From NCBI GenBank assembly GCA_028289365.1, contig JANQQM010000075.1:1-36563 (forward strand): a stretch of 36,563 bases of DNA, given 5' to 3'. Every line of letters starts with the position of its first letter. Position 1 is the stretch's first letter. This document shows positions 17,573-26,620 of the stretch, piece after piece. Under the pieces are notes generated by a model that was given only the letters and a program-made list of their open reading frames with translations, was not told where the DNA came from and made no database searches. Source of the stretch: Salaquimonas sp. GTDB taxonomy: Bacteria; Pseudomonadota; Alphaproteobacteria; Rhizobiales; Rhizobiaceae. A program made the position numbers and the translations under genes.

Positions 17573-17735
17573 TGGCCCAAAGTAGTTTCGGGAAAAGTTA
17601 ACAAACGGTTTCTGCGGCGAAACTAGACATCAAAAAACAGGCGGTCATTTAGCCCGGCCAGATTGGCCGGACAATAATGTGTTGCCCTAATTGGCGGCCG
17701 GCTTCCGGCTGCAAAAATGGAAAGACGAGGGATTA

Positions 17736-18248
17736 ATGTCCTGGACGGATGAGCGCGTTGCACGATTAACAAAATTGTGGGCCGATGGGTTAAGTGCGAG
17801 TCAAATTGCGGCAGAACTGGGTGGTGTCACCCGCAATGCGGTGATCGGCAAGGTGCATCGTCTTGGGCTTTCCGGACGTGCAAAATCCAGCGGTTCATCG
17901 AGCACACCAAGGCCAAAGCGCCAGCCAAGGGTGAGCAGCTATTCATCGCGTTCTACCCGAACGAGCCAGCGTGCACTCAACAATCTTTCCCTTAAGATCA
18001 GCTCTACCAGTACTGCTGCCAGGGCATTGGCTGAAGAGGATATTGAAGCACCCAAACCGTTGAAGCTGGCCTTGACTGAGCTGACGGAGAAAACCTGCAA
18101 ATGGCCCGTCGGTGACCCGGCAACGGAAGATTTTTATTTCTGCGGGCATGGGGTCGGCGAATGCGGTCCGTATTGCCGATACCATTCCAAGCTGGCGTAT
18201 CAGCCAGTAGTGGATCGGCGTCGCGAAAAGAAAGCCGCATCGGCCTAA
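17736..18248 (+). CDS. gcrA: GcrA family cell cycle regulator
   Basis: Alphaproteobacterial transcription factor that works with sigma-70 RNA polymerase at methylated GANTC promoters. The N-terminal DNA-binding helix-turn-helix is intact: MSWTDERVARLTKLWADGLSASQIAAELGGVTRNAVIGKVHRLGL (1-45). A Ser/Arg/Pro-rich linker (about 46-115) follows. The C-terminal polymerase-binding part contains CKWPVGDPATEDFYFCGHG and PYCRYH. I chose the ATG at 17736, preceded by GACGAGGGA, which yields 170 residues; the frame is open upstream to 17691 but the added residues are not GcrA-like. It ends convergent with phoB, 76 bases away. Identification is firm. Confidence 0.96.
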   Translation: MSWTDERVARLTKLWADGLSASQIAAELGGVTRNAVIGKVHRLGLSGRAKSSGSSSTPRPKRQPRVSSYSSRSTRTSQRALNNLSLKISSTSTAARALAEEDIEAPKPLKLALTELTEKTCKWPVGDPATEDFYFCGHGVGECGPYCRYHSKLAYQPVVDRRREKKAASA

Positions 18249-18324
18249 GTCCGCATTTATTCGGAGTTTCAGTAAGCAATTGCGTTCGTCGACACGCTGC
18301 CGAGTAGTACCGGAAACCGGCTTG

Positions 18325-19020
18325 TCAGCTCAGAAACTTGTCGTCGAGCGAATAGCCCGCGCCACGGACGGTTCGGATCGGATCGCGCTGTCGGCCACGA
18401 TTGATGGCCTTCCTCAGACGACCGATATGCACGTCAACAGTCCGTTCGTCGACATAGATATCCCGGCCCCAGACACCATCAAGCAATTGCTCGCGTGAAA
18501 ATACCCTGCCGGGTGCACTCAGGAAATATTCAAGCAGCTTGAACTCGGTCGGGCCGAGCTTCAGTTCCTTGCCGGCCCTATGGGCTCTGTGGGAATCCCG
18601 GTCGAGCTCGATGTCACCCGCCCGTAGCAACGAAGAGATCGCTTGCGGATGTGCGCGCCGCAGCATTGCCCGGACGCGGGCCATAAGCTCGGGCACCGAG
18701 AATGGTTTGACGACATAGTCATCCGCGCCCGTCGATAATCCCCTGATGCGATCGGATTCCTCGCCACGGGCGGTCAACATGATTACGGGCAGACTTTCTG
18801 TCTCGGGCCGCAGGCGCAAGCGGCGGCACAGTTCAATGCCGGACAACCCCGGCAGCATCCAGTCCAGCACCAGGAGATCAGGTACCTGCTCGGCAAGGCG
18901 AATTTCGGCCTCGTCTCCACGGCTGACCGTCTCGACATCATACCCTTCCGACTCAAGATTATAACGAAGCAGGATCGAGAGGGGCTCTTCGTCCTCTACA
19001 ACCATAATCCTCGGCGTCAT
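18325..19020 (-). CDS. phoB: Phosphate regulon response regulator PhoB
   Basis: OmpR-class response regulator controlling phosphate-starvation genes. The receiver domain has E9-D10-E11, phospho-acceptor D53 in VLDWMLPG, T82 and K104 (VVKPF). The C-terminal winged helix is complete (LGPTEFKLLEYFLSAPGRVFSREQLLDGVWG, then DERTVDVHIGRLRKAI and RTVRGAGYSL). At 231 residues it is full length. It is last in the pst operon, 30 bases after phoU. It is expected to bind the tandem Pho box at 25060-25099 and so to control its own transcription. Confidence 0.95.
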   Translation of the reverse strand: MTPRIMVVEDEEPLSILLRYNLESEGYDVETVSRGDEAEIRLAEQVPDLLVLDWMLPGLSGIELCRRLRLRPETESLPVIMLTARGEESDRIRGLSTGADDYVVKPFSVPELMARVRAMLRRAHPQAISSLLRAGDIELDRDSHRAHRAGKELKLGPTEFKLLEYFLSAPGRVFSREQLLDGVWGRDIYVDERTVDVHIGRLRKAINRGRQRDPIRTVRGAGYSLDDKFLS

Positions 19021-19050
19021 CGATGTATCTCCGATATCAAGTCAGATCTG

Positions 19051-19737
19051 CTACAGGGTTCGCGTTCCGTGCATGGATGGTTCAGCTTCGCCAGTAACAA
19101 TATACAGTATTGTCTCCGCGATATTGGTGGCATGGTCTCCAACGCGCTCGATGTTTTTGGCGCAGAAGAGCAAATTGGTGCAAAACGAGATATTTCGCGG
19201 ATCTTCCATCATGTAGGTCAGCAATTCGCGAAATAGCGAGGTGTATACCTGGTCAATTTCGTCGTCATCTTCCAATACCTTACGTGCCTGAGCGATATCC
19301 TTATTGACATAGGCATCCAGAACATCCCGCAATTGTGTTTGCGCTAACGAAGAGAGATGTTCCAAGCCTCTCAACAATGGCTTTGGATGGGCAAAATCGA
19401 CCACATCCTTGGTACGTTTGGCGATGTTTTTTGCCATATCACCAGTACGTTCCAGATCGTTTGCCATCCGAAGTGCGCCAATGAGTTCACGAAGATCAAG
19501 TGCCATTGGTTGACGTTTTGCAATCGTCAAAACGATTTGTTCATCGAGTTTGTATTGCATTGCATCGAGGGCAACATCTTCTGCGACAACTGCCTGTGCC
19601 AGGCTGAGGTCGCCACGAATAAGTGCCGTCACCGCCTGGCCAACCATGGATTCAGCATAGCCGCCCATTTCATTGACACCGGCAGTAATGGATTTCAAAT
19701 CGTCATCAAAGGCGGTTACCGTATGATCTGTCATCAT
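19051..19737 (-). CDS. phoU: Phosphate signalling complex protein PhoU
   Basis: Peripheral membrane regulator that links the Pst transporter to PhoR and prevents runaway phosphate uptake. The two repeated three-helix bundles carry the metal-binding motifs DLERTGDMAKNI (ERTGD at 96-100) and NIERVGDHATNI (ERVGD at 197-201). Length 228 is normal. It lies between pstB and phoB; the 70-base pstB-phoU gap includes an inverted repeat TGTAAC (19750-19755) / GTTACA (19767-19772). Confidence 0.95.
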   Translation of the reverse strand: MMTDHTVTAFDDDLKSITAGVNEMGGYAESMVGQAVTALIRGDLSLAQAVVAEDVALDAMQYKLDEQIVLTIAKRQPMALDLRELIGALRMANDLERTGDMAKNIAKRTKDVVDFAHPKPLLRGLEHLSSLAQTQLRDVLDAYVNKDIAQARKVLEDDDEIDQVYTSLFRELLTYMMEDPRNISFCTNLLFCAKNIERVGDHATNIAETILYIVTGEAEPSMHGTRTL

Positions 19738-19807
19738 AGATTCTTTCCTTGTAACAAGCCTGGCGCGTTACATACCATGAAACCTCACGCTTTGGGCTTC
19801 AGCAGAA

Positions 19808-20623
19808 TTACCCGTATCTTCCGGTAATATAGTCCTGGGTCTTCGGGTTGTTTGGGTTGGTGAAGATCGTGTCCGTCTCATCGACTTCAACCAGATAACC
19901 CAAGTGGAACATCGCAGTGCGCTGCGAAACGCGTGCAGCTTGCTGCATCGAGTGTGTAACAATTACAATGGTGTAGTTTTCCCGCAATTCATCGATCAGT
20001 TCCTCGACCCTTGCAGTCGCGATCGGATCAAGCGCAGAACAGGGCTCATCCATGAGGATAACCTCGGGGCTGACCGCAATTGCCCTGGCAATGCAGAGCC
20101 TTTGCTGCTGACCGCCGGACAGGCCGGTACCTGCTTCATGGAGACGATCCTTTACTTCCTCGTATAATCCGGCCTTCTGCAGGCTCGTGACAACGATTTC
20201 CTCCAATTCCGTCTTGTTGCGAGACAAGCCATGGATACGCGGACCATAAGCAACATTCTCGAAGATCGACTTGGGGAACGGGTTTGGTTTCTGGAAAACC
20301 ATGCCGACCCGGGCGCGCAGATCAACAACGTCAATGTCCGGATCGTAAATATCGCGATTGTCGAGCGTTATTTCACCGGAGACCCTGCAGATGTCGATCG
20401 TATCGTTCATGCGATTCAGGCATCTGATGAAGGTCGACTTTCCGCAGCCGGACGGACCGATCAGCGCGGTAACCTGGTTCTCGTAGATATCCAGATCGAC
20501 ATCGAACAGGGCCTGTTTGTCACCATAATGGACGTTGACCTTCTCGCCCTGCATCTTCTTGTTCAATGGTTTGCTGTCTGTTTCGCCCGCCATCTTGGTT
20601 TCGGCCTCAGTCATCATATTCAT
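19808..20623 (-). CDS. pstB: Phosphate ABC transporter ATP-binding protein PstB
   Basis: ATPase that powers high-affinity phosphate import with PstA and PstC. Walker [10 protein letters not shown] at 56-64, Q-loop QKPNPFPKS at 111-119, ABC signature LSGGQ at 168-172, Walker B VILMDEP at 188-194 and the H-loop VTHSM. The C-terminal [18 protein letters not shown] is characteristic of PstB and not of other importers. An N-terminal extension of about 28 residues is common in alphaproteobacteria. The ATG follows GGAGAACCAGG. Confidence 0.97.
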   Translation of the reverse strand: MNMMTEAETKMAGETDSKPLNKKMQGEKVNVHYGDKQALFDVDLDIYENQVTALIGPSGCGKSTFIRCLNRMNDTIDICRVSGEITLDNRDIYDPDIDVVDLRARVGMVFQKPNPFPKSIFENVAYGPRIHGLSRNKTELEEIVVTSLQKAGLYEEVKDRLHEAGTGLSGGQQQRLCIARAIAVSPEVILMDEPCSALDPIATARVEELIDELRENYTIVIVTHSMQQAARVSQRTAMFHLGYLVEVDETDTIFTNPNNPKTQDYITGRYG

Positions 20624-20688
20624 TTTCCTGGTTCTCCTGAAACTCTTCAGACCGGATAGTCAAGTGCGAATATCGATCGCGAGATAAC

Positions 20689-22461
20689 CTACCAACGCCG
20701 CTCAAACCGGCGACGCAACAAAATTGCAGTCAAATTCATGACTACGAGGAAAGCGAGCAAGACCATAATCGCTGCGGCTGTCTTCTGCTGAAAACCCGGC
20801 TCGGGGAAGTCAGCCCACATGAAAATCTGCACGGGCAAGACAGTTGCCGGATCGGTAATGCCCCCGGGAACATCCACGATAAAGGCAACCATGCCAATCA
20901 TCAGAAGCGGAGCGGTTTCTCCGAGCGCCTGCGCCATACCGATAATTGTGCCGGTCAGCATGCCAGGCATGGCCAGCGGGAGCACATGATGAAAGACCGC
21001 CTGGATACGGGATGCACCGACGCCAAGAGCAGCCTGGCGGATGGAAGGTGGCACCGCCTTCAATGCCGCGCGGGACGCGATGATGATTGTCGGTAGTGTC
21101 ATGAGGGCCAGCACCATGCCGCCTACTAGAGGCGCTGAACGCGGCATGGAAAACCAGTTCAGGAACACTGCCAGACCCAACAGACCGAAGACAATTGAAG
21201 GAACCGCAGCCAGGTTGTTGATGTTGACCTCGATAAAGTCGGTCAACCGGTTCTTGGGAGCAAATTCCTCGAGATAAATGGCCGCTGCGACGCCGATCGG
21301 GAAGGACAGCAAGAGTGTCACGACCATGGTATAAAATGAACCAAGCACGGCGCCCCAAATACCGGCAAGTTCAGGCTCGCGGCTGGCGCCGGTTGTGAGG
21401 AAAATGGAGTTGATGCGGCGCTCGACAAGATCCTGGGACTGCATTTTGTCGATGAGCGCCACTTCCGTGTCCGAAAACTTGCGGTCACTTTCCGGGCTGG
21501 GAATGGTCTTTGCCTGCCAATTTCCAGCTGTCAGTGGTGCATCTGTTTCGAATGGAAGCAATATCGTTCCGACAAAGCTGTCGGGTGCAATCTCGTTGAC
21601 CTTGATCGTACCGCCATTTGCGTAGATCAGGAGCGAAGGCAGGTTGGTATCGATGACTTCCGAAGCACCTGCTGCCGCTTCGCGCTGAATCAACGCATCG
21701 AATTGCGCACGAAGGTCTTCCAGCCTCGTCTTGATCGTGGGTATGGCTTTCTGTGCGTCCTCGACGGCCTTTTCATTGCCAGAACCGCCTGCGATCTGGG
21801 TCTGGCGGGCCAGGCCGCGTTCTTCGGCCGAAATCCGCTTCGCCACGACCTCGGCCTGTTCGCCAATCGTTTCCTTGGTCAGGGCCAGAAAATCGCTGAA
21901 AACCGGAGAATCAGCCGTTCCAGTGACCTTGTCCTCCTCGATCTGCAGGTTCAGCGCAGATTGTGGTGAAGTAATCGTGTAGCGGGCGGTCAAACCCTTC
22001 AAATACAAATCGGCGAAGTCCGATACGGGCACACCCACTTGGGTCTGTTCGCCGATCAAGGACGGGTCTTCGATCACTTCCTTGCGCAATTCAATGCCTG
22101 AACCGGTCGACAGGATCGAACGGGCTACCCTTGAATCCCTGCGCGAAGTCATGGACGGAAATATTTCGCCTACCGCGTTGCGGATGATCGTATTGTAATT
22201 GGCCGCGCCGGGATCCTCGGCTGAGACCTCGGTGAGATTAACCGGTACCTTGGCATAAAAATAGGTAAATGCCGGAATTCCCTTGCCGACAACGGTTGAT
22301 AACAGCAGGACCAGGAAGAAACCTGCCAGGAGCACCGCGCCGAGGCCGAGATACTTGAACCGCCTTTCGGCAGCAAAACGCTTTCTGATACCGGCAGCGC
22401 GCCGTTCGGCAGCTGTCTTGTTGTCGAGAATGCCCGTATTGGTGATAGCTGCGTCAGTCAT
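20689..22461 (-). CDS. pstA: Phosphate ABC transporter permease PstA, DUF3333-type
   Basis: Inner-membrane permease of the Pst phosphate importer, 590 residues, about twice the E. coli length. The N-terminal 370 residues form a DUF3333-type region: a membrane segment near 38-60, then a long periplasmic part with a likely coiled coil (EKAVEDAQKAIPTIKTRLEDLRAQFDALI). The remaining part is the normal permease with LSFPIGVAAAIYLEEFAP and the ABC-contact EAA loop (SIRQAALGVGASRIQAVFHHVLPLAMPGMLTGTIIG). The start overlaps the end of pstC by eight bases. The enlarged form is usual in Rhizobiales rather than a recent fusion. Confidence 0.95.
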   Translation of the reverse strand: MTDAAITNTGILDNKTAAERRAAGIRKRFAAERRFKYLGLGAVLLAGFFLVLLLSTVVGKGIPAFTYFYAKVPVNLTEVSAEDPGAANYNTIIRNAVGEIFPSMTSRRDSRVARSILSTGSGIELRKEVIEDPSLIGEQTQVGVPVSDFADLYLKGLTARYTITSPQSALNLQIEEDKVTGTADSPVFSDFLALTKETIGEQAEVVAKRISAEERGLARQTQIAGGSGNEKAVEDAQKAIPTIKTRLEDLRAQFDALIQREAAAGASEVIDTNLPSLLIYANGGTIKVNEIAPDSFVGTILLPFETDAPLTAGNWQAKTIPSPESDRKFSDTEVALIDKMQSQDLVERRINSIFLTTGASREPELAGIWGAVLGSFYTMVVTLLLSFPIGVAAAIYLEEFAPKNRLTDFIEVNINNLAAVPSIVFGLLGLAVFLNWFSMPRSAPLVGGMVLALMTLPTIIIASRAALKAVPPSIRQAALGVGASRIQAVFHHVLPLAMPGMLTGTIIGMAQALGETAPLLMIGMVAFIVDVPGGITDPATVLPVQIFMWADFPEPGFQQKTAAAIMVLLAFLVVMNLTAILLRRRFERRW

Positions 22462-23845
22462 ATTGTTCCCGATACTTCTGGACGACTTTTAGCGCGATAA
22501 CATTCAACGCCAGCGTGATGCAAAACAGGACCAGCCCCAGCGCAAACGCTGCCAGAGTCTTGGCGCTGTCGAATTCCTGGTCACCGACCAGCAAGGTAAC
22601 GATCTGAACCGTGACGGTTGTCACCGCTTCGAGCGGGTTGATGGTCAGATTTGCCGCGAGGCCCGCCGCCATGACGACAATCATTGTCTCACCAACCGCC
22701 CGCGATATCGCCAACAGAAGTGCGGAGACAATTCCGGGCAAAGCGGCGGGAAGCACGACCTTGCGGATCGTCTCTGATTTTGTCGCGCCCAATCCGGCAG
22801 AACCTTCGCGCAGGGATTGCGGGACAGAATTGATGACATCGTCAGAAAGGGAGGAGACGAAGGGGATGATCATGATGCCCATCACAAGACCGGCAGCCAG
22901 TGCCGACTCCGAGGATACGCTGAGTCCGATGCCCTCTCCCCAGCCCCGGATTGCCGGAGCGACCGTCAATGCGGCAAAGAAGCCGTAAACAACCGTTGGG
23001 ATGCCCGCCAATGTTTCGAGAACCGGCTTGGCGATCGAGCGAAATTTCGGACCTGCGTAATCCGACAGATAGATCGCGGCCATCAGGCCGATCGGTGCGG
23101 CAACAAAAATGGCGATGGCGGTGATCAGCAGGGTACCGGCAAAGAGCGGTACCGCGCCAAACACAAGGCCAAGGTCCTTGTCGGATGCCTGATCGCCAGC
23201 AGCCTCGAAGGCGCTTTGCGGGGACCAGTGGAGTCCAAACAGAAAATCAAAAAACGGAACTTTCTGGAAGAATCTTGCCGTCTCGAAGATCAGCGAGAAA
23301 ACGATTCCGATAGTGGTCAGGATTGCGACTGCCGAGCAGGCAATCAGCAATGAGATTGCGAAGCGCTCGACAAAGTGGCGCGCCCGCATGCGTAAAGACA
23401 TGCTGCGCACTCCGAAATACAAACCAAGCGCACAAAGGGCGGCCACGAGCGCAACAACGATCCAGGTCGCCGTCGCGGATAATTCCTCATATCGAATGGC
23501 GGCGGCTTCCTTCAACTCGTCGCGGAAACCGACAATTCCACCGAAAGCGATAGCGCGGGCATCGCGCAGGATCGCTTCAATTTCGGGAATGGATTTATCA
23601 GCCAATTGCGTGGCAAATTCCGAGGTGACCATGCGGTCCAGGATGGTGCCTGAAAAAAGCCCCCAAAAAATCAGCACAGCAAGTGCCGGTACGGTCACGA
23701 CCAGTGCGAGATAGCCACCGTGATAGGATGGGCGGGAATGAAGTTTGGAATGGTCACCGCCAGCCATTGCATTGGCACGGGTAGACCCAAAATAGTAGGC
23801 AACAAAGAAAAGAATGGCGAGCGCCAATACCAGGTAGAAAATCAT
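22454..23845 (-). CDS. pstC: Phosphate ABC transporter permease PstC
   Basis: Partner permease of PstA. The C-terminal half has the EAA loop (SLREGSAGLGATKSETIRKVVLPAALPGIVSALLLAISRAVGET) and FFAALTVAP. The N-terminal about 170 residues add two to three membrane segments and a periplasmic loop, as in the longer alphaproteobacterial PstC. I chose the ATG at 23845 (463 residues), beginning MIFYLVLALAILFFVAYYF; an upstream in-frame TTG at 23863 is a weaker candidate. A strong hairpin separates it from pstS. Confidence 0.95.
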   Translation of the reverse strand: MIFYLVLALAILFFVAYYFGSTRANAMAGGDHSKLHSRPSYHGGYLALVVTVPALAVLIFWGLFSGTILDRMVTSEFATQLADKSIPEIEAILRDARAIAFGGIVGFRDELKEAAAIRYEELSATATWIVVALVAALCALGLYFGVRSMSLRMRARHFVERFAISLLIACSAVAILTTIGIVFSLIFETARFFQKVPFFDFLFGLHWSPQSAFEAAGDQASDKDLGLVFGAVPLFAGTLLITAIAIFVAAPIGLMAAIYLSDYAGPKFRSIAKPVLETLAGIPTVVYGFFAALTVAPAIRGWGEGIGLSVSSESALAAGLVMGIMIIPFVSSLSDDVINSVPQSLREGSAGLGATKSETIRKVVLPAALPGIVSALLLAISRAVGETMIVVMAAGLAANLTINPLEAVTTVTVQIVTLLVGDQEFDSAKTLAAFALGLVLFCITLALNVIALKVVQKYREQYD

Positions 23846-23888
23846 GGCGTGGCCTGTCTGCAATTGACCAATGGTCGGATTTCAGAAA

Positions 23889-23918
23889 TGTCCGGCCGGC
23901 GCAATAACCGGCCGGACA
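23889..23918 (-). promoter_or_regulatory. Strong pstS-pstC intercistronic hairpin
   Basis: TGTCCGGCCGG (23889-23899) pairs perfectly, 11 bp, with CCGGCCGGACA (23908-23918) around an eight-base loop. It lies 13 bases after the pstS stop on the coding strand and no T-run follows, so it is more likely an mRNA 3'-end protector or partial terminator than a full terminator. Such elements help produce more binding protein than permease. Confidence 0.65.
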
Positions 23919-23931
23919 GCATGCCATGACA

Positions 23932-24942
23932 CTACATGGCGAGCGGTTTCAGCTGCTTTGCGTCTGCGCCAACCATGTCGCGGTCGCTGTCCGGGAGAGG
24001 AATAAGACCCTTGTCTACGAGGTAACCGTCATTGCTCCAGGTTCCTTCGTCAACAAACTCGCCCACAAATTCGGCGATCCCAGGAATAACACCAACGTGC
24101 TCTTTCTTGACATAGAAGTAGAGCGAACGGGAAATTCCATAGTCACCTGCTGCGATTTTCTCGAATTCCGGAGAAACGCCGCCAATGACTGCGCCCTGGA
24201 TCTTGTCGGCATTCTGATCGAGGAACGAGAAACCGAAGATCGCAACGGCTGCCGGGTTTGCTTCCAGCTTCTGAACCATCAGATTGTCGTTCTCACCAGC
24301 TTCGATGAATGCGCCGTCTTCGCGCATCTGGGTGCAGGCTTTGCCCTTTTCAGCCATTTCTTCGACTTCCTTGGGGCAGGCTTCTTCCATAACAAGTTCC
24401 ACGAACGCGTCACGCGTCCCGGAGGTTGGCGGCGGGCCAAGAACTTCGATCTTGTTGGCCGGCAGCGAAGCGTCGATTTCGGACCAGGTCGTGTAAGGAT
24501 TGTCGACCACTTTTCCGTCAACGACAACGTTCTTGGCCAGCGCGTTATAGATCTGATCCATTGTCAGGTTCATAACAGGGGCGCTTTTGGAATTGGCAAG
24601 AACGATGCCGTCAAAGCCGATTTTGACTTCAACCGGTGTAACGCCGTTTTCGCCACAAAGCTTGAATTCGGTATCTTTGATGCGGCGCGAAGCATTGGTG
24701 ATGTCGGGTGTGTTTTCACCAACACCAGCACAGAACAGCTTCATTCCACCACCAGTCCCGGTTGATTCAACAACTGGGGTCTTGAAAGAACCTTTCTGAC
24801 CAAACGCCTCAGCTACTGCTGTTGAAAATGGAAACACTGTTGAAGAACCGACAATCTGAATCTGGTCACGAGCCTGTGCCTGACCGGCTGCGGCGATCGC
24901 GACTGTGCCAAGTGCGACGGTTGCGAGAGTTTTAAATTTCAC
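23932..24942 (-). CDS. pstS: Phosphate ABC transporter substrate-binding protein PstS
   Basis: Periplasmic phosphate-binding protein. The signal peptide is KFKTLATVALGTVAIAAAGQAQA (residues 2-24). The mature protein begins RDQIQIVGSSTVFPFS, the first phosphate-contact loop, followed by STGTGGGMKLFCAG and the second-lobe TSGTRDAFVE. Length 336. I chose the GTG at 24942, preceded by GGAGAG; the frame is open to 25047 but that would remove the signal-peptide N-terminus. It is the first gene after the Pho box promoter and the likely most abundant product of the operon. Confidence 0.96.
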   Translation of the reverse strand: MKFKTLATVALGTVAIAAAGQAQARDQIQIVGSSTVFPFSTAVAEAFGQKGSFKTPVVESTGTGGGMKLFCAGVGENTPDITNASRRIKDTEFKLCGENGVTPVEVKIGFDGIVLANSKSAPVMNLTMDQIYNALAKNVVVDGKVVDNPYTTWSEIDASLPANKIEVLGPPPTSGTRDAFVELVMEEACPKEVEEMAEKGKACTQMREDGAFIEAGENDNLMVQKLEANPAAVAIFGFSFLDQNADKIQGAVIGGVSPEFEKIAAGDYGISRSLYFYVKKEHVGVIPGIAEFVGEFVDEGTWSNDGYLVDKGLIPLPDSDRDMVGADAKQLKPLAM

Positions 24943-25059
24943 GGGATCTCTCCGATTTCGGGTGTAAATATTAATGCCGGAACCCCCCGGCACCTGTTTC
25001 AAGAGGCGTAAGTATTCTCTGCCTCGCCTCGCTGACGTGGCAGACACTATTGCTAGTGC

Positions 25060-25099
25060 ATTGTCGTTTTATGACAGATGCGTATCACTAGTATGACAG
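25060..25099 (-). promoter_or_regulatory. Tandem Pho box upstream of pstS
   Basis: Read on the reverse strand there are four seven-base units with an eleven-base period: CTGTCAT, GTGATAC, CTGTCAT and CGACAAT, separated by four-base spacers. The first and third match the PhoB half-site perfectly, the others partly. This equals two overlapping Pho boxes and should bind PhoB dimers side by side. The pstS GTG is 118 bases downstream, and a -10-like TAGCAAT follows the last unit. Confidence 0.88.
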
Positions 25100-25129
25100 T
25101 TTAAATAATTGTTTTTATTATATCTTTCG

Positions 25130-26434
25130 CTACCGATCCACAGACTCACCCCGATCTTTCAACATGAACTCTATGCTGAAGGAAGCGCCTTCACCCAAGG
25201 TGGAGTTGACATTGAGTCTGGTAGCATGCCGCGTGAGTATGTGTTTGACAATTGCCAACCCGAGCCCGGTCCCCTGTTTCTCCCGGCTGGATTCGACGTC
25301 GACCCTGTAAAACCGTTCCGTCAATCGCGGTAAATGTTCCTCCGGGATCCCTGGACCATAGTCGCGGATAGCAATCTCCACAGCGTCATTTTCGCTGTCG
25401 GCTGATTTCAGCCTGCCGGCAATGTCGACCTTACCGCCGCTCTGTCCATACTTCAGCGCGTTTTCTAACAAGTTCTCAAAAACCTGAACGAGCTCATCCC
25501 GATCTCCTTCGACGATCAAGGAGGAATTCGGTAGATCGAATTTCAGTTCAACCTCAAGATTTTCGGCAAGCGGTTTCAACGAATCGACAACATGGTGCAG
25601 GACATTCGCAAGGTCGACTTCGTCCGAAGCACGCAGATGGGCTTTCATCTCGATTTTGCTGAGTGACAGAAGGTCATCAATCAGGCGCGACATCCGTTCG
25701 GCCTGACCCAACATGACGGTCAGAAACTCTTTGGTGACTTCAGGGTCCCCGGCTGCCGGCCCCTGCAAGGTCTCAACAAATCCACGAAGCGACGCCAAAG
25801 GCGTGCGCAATTCATGGCTGGCATTTGCAATGAAGTCCGACCGCATCTGATCGGAACGTTTGGCTTCGGTCAGATTGATGAATGACAACAGGAAAAAATT
25901 GGGATCGTTGCCCGGTCCGGCGCTTGGAATTGGCGTAATTGCCATCCAGTACCAGCGTTCGGGCGGGCTCGGATCATGATATTCGAACTCTGCCGGTTGT
26001 CCGGAATCAATGGCAGATGTAAGGACCCGCGCGATTTCAGGCCGGCGAAACTTGTAAATGATGGGATCGCCGGTAGAAGCGGGGCCGAAGTCGGAAGCAG
26101 CCGGGCTGTTTGCATATCGCAAATTGCCGGTTCGGTCGAGGATATAGGCAGGATGGCCGAGCGCATCGCAGACCGATTTCATGCCGAGATCCGGCCAGAT
26201 CGGTTTTCCCGGCAGTTCTTGCGAATTCGATACCTCGCCGCCGGTCGATTGCGACGGTATCAGGGTAGCCACCATCACTATTGCAAAGCCGATCAGACTT
26301 TCGATCCACAGATTGCCGACAAAAACCGCAAGCATCAGGAATACAATTGCCGCTGCAAGCAGAATCCAGCGCGCGTTATGAAGCCGCGAATTCAGCGTAT
26401 CCTTAACTGCCGTAGGGACCTGATCGAGAGACAT
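25130..26434 (-). CDS. phoR: Phosphate regulon sensor histidine kinase PhoR
   Basis: Membrane histidine kinase paired with PhoB. Two membrane segments near 23-40 and 43-60 with almost no periplasmic loop, as expected for PhoR. A PAS domain (about 85-190) precedes the dimerisation helix with H207 in NASHELRTPLASL. The ATP-binding domain carries the N-box ENLLENALKYG (320-330), G1 DYGPGIP (358-364) and G2 GTGLGLA (388-394). Full length at 434 residues. It lies upstream of pstS on the same strand, so it may be read separately or through the pst promoter region. It is divergent from ppk2, with 186 bases between them and no recognisable Pho box there. Confidence 0.95.
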   Translation of the reverse strand: MSLDQVPTAVKDTLNSRLHNARWILLAAAIVFLMLAVFVGNLWIESLIGFAIVMVATLIPSQSTGGEVSNSQELPGKPIWPDLGMKSVCDALGHPAYILDRTGNLRYANSPAASDFGPASTGDPIIYKFRRPEIARVLTSAIDSGQPAEFEYHDPSPPERWYWMAITPIPSAGPGNDPNFFLLSFINLTEAKRSDQMRSDFIANASHELRTPLASLRGFVETLQGPAAGDPEVTKEFLTVMLGQAERMSRLIDDLLSLSKIEMKAHLRASDEVDLANVLHHVVDSLKPLAENLEVELKFDLPNSSLIVEGDRDELVQVFENLLENALKYGQSGGKVDIAGRLKSADSENDAVEIAIRDYGPGIPEEHLPRLTERFYRVDVESSREKQGTGLGLAIVKHILTRHATRLNVNSTLGEGASFSIEFMLKDRGESVDR

Positions 26435-26620
26435 TTCCTGTCGTTCCGCTATTTTGCAATCATCGCCGGAAATACCGTTCTGACCGATTTATATATACTC
26501 CAGATGTCGCGAGCGCTTAAATAGACTGGCTGGGCCGAATGTCCAAATGATAAGTAGGGATGTTGAAACAGAATCCTCAAAGCCAACGAGCAGTAAATCA
26601 AATCAAACCGGGAAACTGAG

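Larger units (their letters stand above)
17082..17735. other. AT-rich argD / gcrA intergenic region
   Basis: 654 bases without a convincing gene. Reading frames here are short and resemble nothing. It holds the start region of argD on the left, a perfect CTGGAA-T-TTCCAG palindrome at 17304-17316, a long imperfect inverted repeat at 17326-17414, five GANTC sites between 17475 and 17572, a TTAA-N7-TTTC sequence from 17598 that is half of a CtrA-like site, and the gcrA ribosome site (GAGG at 17727). Both divergent promoters must lie within it, but no clear -35/-10 pair stands out. Confidence 0.6.

Noticed and set aside
17293-17604. 103-codon frame in the argD-gcrA gap
   Set aside because: No ribosome site, no family-like sequence, and it overlaps the inverted repeat and GANTC cluster.
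17470-17610. Possible replication origin (AT-rich, GANTC-rich, TTTCCACA and TTATCAAC sequences)
   Set aside because: The DnaA-box-like sequences differ from TTATNCACA at two or more positions and no origin-associated gene (dnaA, hemE, parAB) is nearby.
23926-24765. 279-codon open frame on the + strand
   Set aside because: Antisense to pstS, which has a clear signal peptide and phosphate-binding motifs.
26435-26620. Pho box for phoR or ppk2
   Set aside because: No CTGTCAT-type half-site pair with eleven-base spacing could be found.
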